Assembly (NCBI GenBank): GCA_030607765.1
Contig: JAUWJJ010000030.1
Coordinates: 1-8,758 of the forward strand
Direction: 5' to 3'
Length of the DNA: 8,758 nt
Source: Candidatus Aerophobota bacterium
Lineage (GTDB): Bacteria; Aerophobota; Aerophobia; Aerophobales; B3-G15
In this document: positions 4,843 through 8,758 of the stretch, one piece after another
Layout of the letters: every line of letters starts with the position of its first letter
How positions within the stretch are numbered: the stretch's first letter is position 1
Translations under genes and position numbers: made by a program
The notes under the pieces: model-generated
The model's input: the letters and a program-made list of their open reading frames with translations, nothing else
Told to the model about the DNA's origin: nothing
Databases searched by the model: none

Positions 4843-4998
4843 TTAAGAGGATGGAATCTCCCACCAGGTACCAGGAACAAATTTAAAAGTTTTAAAAAAC
4901 TGAGGGGTATTGGTCAAATCGGCTGCTCTTTAATCATAGTTAATTTCAACATTACCTTTGATATTTATCATGCCACATGCCAGATCCAGTAGTGACAT
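4843..4998 (-). pseudogene. possible remnant of a small protein gene
   Basis: On the minus strand, ATG 4998 opens MSLLDLACGMINIKGNVEIN and reaches an in-frame TAA at 4930-4932. The same frame continues DLTNTPQFFKTFKF, then VPGTWWEIPSS, and a final TAA at 4843-4845. The composition (PGTWWEIP in particular) looks protein-like rather than random, and the first part is reminiscent of the C-terminal end of small antitoxins of the VapB/AbrB type. No ribosome binding site is visible and I cannot name a family. Likely a decayed fragment, but chance is not excluded. Confidence 0.25.
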
Positions 4999-5032
4999 TT
5001 TGAATTTTATTTGACAGAGGTTAACCAGTGAA

Positions 5033-5061
5033 TTGACACAGTACTATCCAAATGATATATT
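5033..5061 (+). promoter_or_regulatory. sigma70 promoter of the mscS-like gene
   Basis: Perfect -35 box TTGACA (5033-5038), a 17-base spacer, and -10 box TATATT (5056-5061). Transcription would begin near 5068, leaving a leader of about 117 bases that includes the tandem 16-bp repeat. A second TTGACA at 5011-5016 has no -10 at the right distance. Confidence 0.7.
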
Positions 5062-5138
5062 TAATACTAGAATTCTTCGGCAAATCTTGCGAGTTGCACT
5101 ACTTCTCATTATCTTAAGTAAATCTCTAACTAAATTTA

Positions 5139-5170
5139 GGACTACCAGACTACAGGACTATTAGACTATC
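5139..5170. repeat. tandem 16-bp repeat in the mscS leader, sharing a 15-mer with 2137-2152
   Basis: Two adjacent units, GGACTACCAGACTACA and GGACTATTAGACTATC, match at 12 of 16 positions; each is itself built from two GACTA half-units. The 15-mer AGGACTACCAGACTA (5138-5152) occurs again in reverse complement at 2138-2152, next to the REP-like element. It ends four bases before the mscS Shine-Dalgarno GGGAGG. Confidence 0.7.
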
Positions 5171-5184
5171 AAAGGGAGGCTGTA

Positions 5185-6216
5185 ATGTTTGAGATTATTT
5201 TACCTTATATAAAAGCAGGGGTTTGTTTTGTTACTTTTTTCCTGGTGGCAAAACTTATCCGTTTTTTTCTTACTACTATAGCAGGCTGGCTGGTAAAGAA
5301 AACCAAAACAAAAGTTGATGATCTTATTCTCTCGGTAATAAAGACTCCTATTTTTTATCTTATAACTTTAGCTGGAATAGCTATTGGTTTTGAATTTTTC
5401 CCCTTTTCTCCTTCAGTTAAACAGATAATTTCAAGAATAGTATCCTCTATAATCATAATTATTTCCTGTTATACGGCTGCCTGTGTTATTAATATTCCTA
5501 TTAAAGAATGGTTTGACAAAAGGAAAAAGATTACAGGAAAAGCTAAAGAAAATGAATTAATAGTTATCGCGAGGAAGATACTTAATTTTATTGTGTTCAT
5601 TCTTGTAGTTATATTTATCTTAACCCTTTGGGGAATAAATGTAACATCTTTAGTAGCCAGCTTAGGTATAGCTGGCTTTGTTTTAGGCTTTGCTTTGCGG
5701 GATACCTTTGCCAACATCTTTGGAGGGATAGCCTTAATTGCTGATAAATCTTTTAAAATAGGTGACTTTATTAAGCTGGATACAGGGGAAGTGGGAGAGA
5801 TTATTGATATAGGACTAAGGTCTACCAGAATAAAGTCATTTGATGAGAATAATGAGATTATTGTTCCTAATAACAGCTTGGTTATGAGTAAGATAACTAA
5901 CTATGGTCGTCCTCTTGTTTCTTTAAGAATGGTAATAAAAATAGGGGTAGCTTATGGTTCGGATATAAAAAAGGTAAAAAAAATTTTACTTAGCTGTATC
6001 CATCAAGTAAGAGGGATACTGAAAAATCCTGAGCCTAAGATTTATTTTATGGAGATGGCTGATTTTTCCCTTAATTTTCACCTTATATTCTGGATTAAGA
6101 ATTACAGGGAGAGGATCAAAATTACAGATGAGATTACATCTTTAGCTTATGAAGAGTTACAAAAAGAGGGAATCAAGATCCCCTTCCCTACACGTACCCT
6201 CTATATTGAAAAGTAA
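5185..6216 (+). CDS. MscS-family small-conductance mechanosensitive channel
   Basis: Inner-membrane channel that opens under membrane tension and releases solutes on hypo-osmotic shock. The 343-aa protein has hydrophobic helices at about 7-29, 53-72, 82-103 and 131-149. The pore-lining helix follows (about 153-183), with the Gly/Ala-rich face VASLGIAGFVLGFALRDTFANIFGGI that defines MscS. The beta domain follows with GDFIKLDTGEVGEIIDIGLRSTRI and IVPNNSLVMSKITNY (PNN at 228-230), then the alpha/beta C-terminal domain that forms the cytoplasmic cage. It has five predicted helices, two more than E. coli MscS, as in many family members. ATG 5185 has GGGAGG five bases upstream and a good promoter further up. 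It is a single-gene unit, convergent with the barrel gene. Confidence 0.95.
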   Translation: MFEIILPYIKAGVCFVTFFLVAKLIRFFLTTIAGWLVKKTKTKVDDLILSVIKTPIFYLITLAGIAIGFEFFPFSPSVKQIISRIVSSIIIIISCYTAACVINIPIKEWFDKRKKITGKAKENELIVIARKILNFIVFILVVIFILTLWGINVTSLVASLGIAGFVLGFALRDTFANIFGGIALIADKSFKIGDFIKLDTGEVGEIIDIGLRSTRIKSFDENNEIIVPNNSLVMSKITNYGRPLVSLRMVIKIGVAYGSDIKKVKKILLSCIHQVRGILKNPEPKIYFMEMADFSLNFHLIFWIKNYRERIKITDEITSLAYEELQKEGIKIPFPTRTLYIEK

Positions 6217-6226
6217 ACACTTATCT

Positions 6227-7462
6227 TTAAAAACTTATTTTAGCGGAAAAATCTATAAGTGATTTATCTTTTAACACACCAAATTCTGTTCCTGCATCAC
6301 CAAAAAATAACACTGCCTTTAAGGATATATCTGTTACCTGGTTAATGGCATAGGTATATTGGGGCATTAAGATAAAACTTGCATCTTGCAAATTATCTAT
6401 TGCTGTTAACTCTAAAGTATGAATTTGATCAAACGTATAAGAGGAATAGACCATTAAGTAATTTCCTGGATCTACTTTCTCTCCAGCATTGTGCTGAACA
6501 TAGGGACTAATTAGAGAGCCATTTCCATAGTAAACATACTGACCTTCAAGATAAATATCATTTTCAAAGGAATAATTTGCTCCTGCCACATTTTGAAAAT
6601 ATGGCTCATTCATAGAAAAGAGGATATTCCCTGGCTGATCCATTTCCTCTATCTTGTGAGGCAAAACATAAGCTGTCTCTGTCCATAAGCCTATTCCTCT
6701 AAAAGTGCTGGCTGTGGCTAATCCAATCTTATTTACCCTTTGATAAGCTGATTGAGGCTCAAAAGGAGGAAGAGGAGGAGGGATAAGTGGATTGTATTTC
6801 ATCCACAAAGCAGGATAATCCTCCCATCCCGAGAAATAACTTAATTTAACATCCCAGTTGGAAATCCTTTTCTCTACTTTTAAGGCAAATTCCATATTTT
6901 TTAGGGTGTTTTCTGGCTCGGTGGGTTCTGGAAAACCGTTTTTCATCTCCTCCGGTATCTCAACTGGTTCATAATCAAATATCCCTACCCCGGTTAAAAT
7001 AATATTTTTACCATAGTAAGTTGCCTGAGCACAGGTTAAAGGCTTTCCTTTAGGCTCCATATCTGTAAAAGAAATCTCCTTCGGATTAATATAGTTAGTA
7101 GGATTAATTCCATCTGCTGTGCCCCAACTAATTACCTGCCGACCAATTCTTAAATCAGTATTTTTCAAATAAATATCAGCGAAAGCCTCATCTAAAGTTA
7201 TTATCTCTAATTTTGGAGTTTCTTCTTTCATAGAATCGTAGCCTCCCTTAAAGGAAAGGTAAGCTTTGCCCTTCATCCCAAAATACTTTTCCAAAGAAAA
7301 CTCATACTGAATAACATTGGAATAAAATTTTCCACTCTCAGTAAAGTATATTAAGTCATAAGAGATATTTCCCTTAATCTTAACTTCTCTTGCCCAACAA
7401 GGACTCTGTAAGACAATCAACAGCAAAGCTACTCCTATTAAGCTTAATTTTATCTTTTGCAT
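6227..7462 (-). CDS. outer-membrane beta-barrel protein, DUF1302-like
   Basis: A 411-aa exported protein. The signal peptide spans residues 1-24 (MQKIKLSLIGVALLLIVLQS, cleavage after CWA). The rest is rich in alternating polar and aromatic strands and ends in ...SAKISF; a C-terminal Phe on a final beta strand is the recognition signal for the BAM complex. The motif RIGRQVISWGTADGINPTNYINP (105-127) is typical of DUF1302-type outer-membrane proteins. A proline-rich loop (about 224-237, PLIPPPLPPFEP) probably faces the outside. In other bacteria DUF1302-type proteins are encoded beside LolA/DUF1329-like periplasmic proteins and RND/MMPL exporters, as here, and are thought to act with them in lipid or hydrophobic-compound transport. 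Start ATG 7462 has GAGGAGG six bases upstream. Its stop is ten bases from that of the convergent mscS gene. Confidence 0.85.
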   Translation of the reverse strand: MQKIKLSLIGVALLLIVLQSPCWAREVKIKGNISYDLIYFTESGKFYSNVIQYEFSLEKYFGMKGKAYLSFKGGYDSMKEETPKLEIITLDEAFADIYLKNTDLRIGRQVISWGTADGINPTNYINPKEISFTDMEPKGKPLTCAQATYYGKNIILTGVGIFDYEPVEIPEEMKNGFPEPTEPENTLKNMEFALKVEKRISNWDVKLSYFSGWEDYPALWMKYNPLIPPPLPPFEPQSAYQRVNKIGLATASTFRGIGLWTETAYVLPHKIEEMDQPGNILFSMNEPYFQNVAGANYSFENDIYLEGQYVYYGNGSLISPYVQHNAGEKVDPGNYLMVYSSYTFDQIHTLELTAIDNLQDASFILMPQYTYAINQVTDISLKAVLFFGDAGTEFGVLKDKSLIDFSAKISF

Positions 7463-7515
7463 AAAAACCTCCTCAGTCTCGTTTATTCCGTGCGACGTTT
7501 GTCTGGTTTAACACA

Positions 7516-7599
7516 TCTACTCATCACATATTACTTTTTACACATTACTTATTACTAATTACTTATTACCTATTACCTATCACCTATCACTTATTACTG
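7516..7599. repeat. heptanucleotide tandem array, twelve in-phase units
   Basis: On the plus strand the unit is ATTACYT (minus-strand reading RGTAATA). Eight consecutive units from 7544 to 7599 are ATTACTT, ATTACTA, ATTACTT, ATTACCT, ATTACCT, ATCACCT, ATCACTT and ATTACTG. Four further units in the same phase continue to 7516: ATTACTT at 7530 and ATCACAT at 7523 are close matches, TTTACAC at 7537 and TCTACTC at 7516 are weaker. It fills most of the gap between the LolA-like stop codon (7603) and the barrel ribosome binding site. It resembles the heptameric short tandem repeats known from some cyanobacteria and other genomes; function unknown. Confidence 0.9.
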
Positions 7600-7602
7600 T
7601 TT

Positions 7603-8394
7603 TTACCGGCGTAGGTATCTTAAAGTGAAATAATCATCAGGGATTTCTTCTTCCTTGGTTTCCAATATCTCAACAATTGTTTTGGTTCCCTTAATCTGAT
7701 CAGCCATTACTATTTTGTAGGGAATATAATCCTCTTTTTCCTTCTTTAAATCATATTCAGTTAAAATCTTTTCCAATTTTTCATCTTTTCTATAAAATTC
7801 TATTCTTAAGGGAATAAATTCCTTTTTCCACACCCACATTTTAAGGTAACTATACTTTTCTTCCTCTCCTTCTTTAGGGGAAAGCCTTAAAACATAACAG
7901 AGGTAATCCTCAAAGTTTTCATCTTTTAGCCTTTTCGCTTGGTACTTTTCGCGATAACTTTCACTGCTACCTATTTCCTCGTAAGTAAAATCTGTTCCCA
8001 TAAATTTATCTTCCTTTTCCTGAGCAGCGATCCTTTTTTCTTTCCCCAAAAATGGAAAATAAATATACATTAAATCTTCTTTCCCTTCCTCACTAATACT
8101 TAAAAATTTAGTTCCCTCAACATCGGCTGGCTCTAAGTATTCTATGAGCTGTTTTTCTATCTTCTCGGTTGTTTTGCGATAAATTTTACCCTTATTACTT
8201 CTTCTTTCCCCTTTTTTATTTTCTGTAATGAGATATATTGTAGCCTCTCCACTACCGGTAACAGTGACTTCACCCTTTATTTTTTCCAAAATCTCATCAC
8301 CAGTTAATTCCCCAGCATAAGCAATGACAGTTGACAAAATGAAAACTACTAACCCCGCAAGTAAAACTCTTTTTATTCTTATCTTTAGAGACAT
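7603..8394 (-). CDS. LolA-like outer membrane lipoprotein-sorting protein (periplasmic)
   Basis: A 263-aa exported protein: signal peptide at residues 1-27 (basic start, hydrophobic core, IAYA cleavage before GEL), then a LolA/LppX-type fold. The family's recurring blocks are all present: GTKFLSISEEGKEDLMYIYF (94-113), FLGKEKRIAAQEKEDKFMG (115-133) and TDFTYEEI (134-141), followed by a strand-rich half with LRLSPKEGEEEKYSYLKMW and IVMADQIKGTKT. Such proteins bind lipid or lipoprotein acyl chains in a hydrophobic cavity and are very often encoded next to MMPL/RND exporters, where they are believed to hand substrate from the inner-membrane pump to the outer membrane. ATG 8394 follows TAGGAGG, in which TAG is the stop codon of the RND gene, so the two are translationally coupled. 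Confidence 0.88.
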   Translation of the reverse strand: MSLKIRIKRVLLAGLVVFILSTVIAYAGELTGDEILEKIKGEVTVTGSGEATIYLITENKKGERRSNKGKIYRKTTEKIEKQLIEYLEPADVEGTKFLSISEEGKEDLMYIYFPFLGKEKRIAAQEKEDKFMGTDFTYEEIGSSESYREKYQAKRLKDENFEDYLCYVLRLSPKEGEEEKYSYLKMWVWKKEFIPLRIEFYRKDEKLEKILTEYDLKKEKEDYIPYKIVMADQIKGTKTIVEILETKEEEIPDDYFTLRYLRR

Positions 8395-8405
8395 TCTTTT
8401 ACCTC

Positions 8406-8758
8406 CTATTTTACTCTAATTTTTGTTAATCTTAAGATAGCTGGAATAACTGTTAAAGAAGCCACAGAACTTATGGCCATAATTAAACAAATTAAATACC
8501 CAAAAACAAAGATGGCATGGAAAGAGGATAAAAGAAGAACTCCAAATCCTAATATTAGTGTAATTGCATTAAAAAATATCCCCCGTCCGGCTGTTTTAGT
8601 GGTGATAATTAAAGCTTCTCTTTTACCTTTCTTATCTTTTATCTCCCTTTGGTAACGACTAATAAAATGAATAGCATAATCTATTCCGATTCCTATGGCG
8701 ATACTGGAAATTGTAGCTGTAGCTACATCAAGGGGAATGCCAAAATATCCCATAATTC
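8406..8758 (-). CDS. RND/MMPL-family exporter, C-terminal part, runs off the right edge
   Basis: The last 117 residues of an inner-membrane RND-superfamily pump are visible, continuing in frame to the window end; the full protein would normally be several hundred residues longer. The sequence shows the last transmembrane bundle of the family: GIPLDVATATISSIAIGIGIDYAIHFISRYQREI, with the helix that carries the proton-relay Asp in the GIGIDYAIHF motif. Next come the cytoplasmic stretch KDKKGKREALIITTKTAGRG, FFNAITLILGFGVLLLSSF, and the terminal helix ending TVIPAILRLTKI. It resembles the COG1033-type exporters of lipids and other hydrophobic compounds. It is first in the visible operon with the LolA-like and barrel genes; the intergenic gap to the LolA-like start is 11 bases. 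Confidence 0.9.
   Translation of the reverse strand, partial: IMGYFGIPLDVATATISSIAIGIGIDYAIHFISRYQREIKDKKGKREALIITTKTAGRGIFFNAITLILGFGVLLLSSFHAIFVFGYLICLIMAISSVASLTVIPAILRLTKIRVK

Larger units (their letters stand above)
4679..5184. other. 506-bp intergenic stretch between the divergent response-regulator pseudogene and the mscS gene
   Basis: Contains the two divergent promoters listed separately, a perfect 14-bp palindrome AATTTTTAAAAATT (4831-4844), a degenerate coding-like piece on the minus strand (4843-4998) and the 16-bp tandem repeat at 5139-5170. No intact gene with a start, ribosome binding site and family match was found. Confidence 0.55.

Noticed and set aside
5469..5717. 82-aa minus-strand open frame inside the mscS-like gene.
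   Set aside because: A shadow of the MscS coding sequence; the sense frame has clear family motifs.
7516..7599. Considered as a CRISPR array because of its regular repeats.
   Set aside because: The period is 7 bp with no spacers of unique sequence, so it is a simple tandem repeat.
8473..8655. 60-aa plus-strand open frame within the RND gene.
   Set aside because: A shadow of the RND C-terminal coding sequence.

Overview
This A+T-rich window looks like the chromosome of a diderm (Gram-negative-type) bacterium from a poorly characterised lineage. It combines an outer-membrane beta-barrel ending in Phe, a periplasmic LolA-like protein, an RND/MMPL exporter, a type IV pilin with its prepilin peptidase, and short decayed or palindromic repeats between genes. 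I cannot fix the phylum; a candidate-phylum bacterium (Aerophobota- or Omnitrophota-like) is a guess only.

Layout, left to right. (1) Positions 1-103 (minus): the 5' part of tRNA-Leu(UAA) with a near-consensus sigma70 promoter. (2) 109-932 (plus): an unrecognised helical ORF overlapping a spore-photoproduct-lyase-like gene that is cut off before its radical-SAM cysteine motif. (3) 955-2023 (minus): prepilin peptidase followed by an FtsB/DivIC-like septum protein, translationally coupled. (4) 2081-2240: a long hairpin, a REP-like palindromic element and a bidirectional terminator. (5) 2269-3811 (minus): an isoprenylcysteine-methyltransferase-like membrane protein, then two tandem, nucleotide-identical 26-codon genes with perfect ribosome binding sites, then a type IV pilin. 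(6) 4138-4678 (minus): an OmpR/PhoB-type response regulator inactivated by an internal deletion with frameshift and a nonsense codon, yet with a good promoter. (7) 4679-5184: an intergenic stretch with a degenerate coding-like piece, the mscS promoter and a tandem 16-bp repeat. (8) 5185-6216 (plus): an MscS-family mechanosensitive channel. (9) 6227-8758 (minus): an RND exporter (C-terminal end only), a LolA-like outer-membrane lipoprotein-sorting protein and a DUF1302-like beta-barrel, with a twelve-unit heptanucleotide array between the last two.

How they may work together. The RND, LolA-like and barrel genes form a plausible inner membrane-periplasm-outer membrane export route for a lipid or other hydrophobic substrate. 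The prepilin peptidase could process the nearby pilin. The most unusual feature is the pair of micro-genes at 2989-3069 and 3125-3205. Each encodes a lysine-started, hydrophobic, signal-peptide-like 26-mer ending GGANIRWG, and the 110 bp around each (ribosome binding site through past the stop) is identical in the two copies. A secreted signalling pentapeptide, a small membrane peptide or a type I toxin are all possible; nothing in the window settles which. Pseudogenes in the splB-like, response-regulator and 4843-4998 regions show that this locus is decaying in places.
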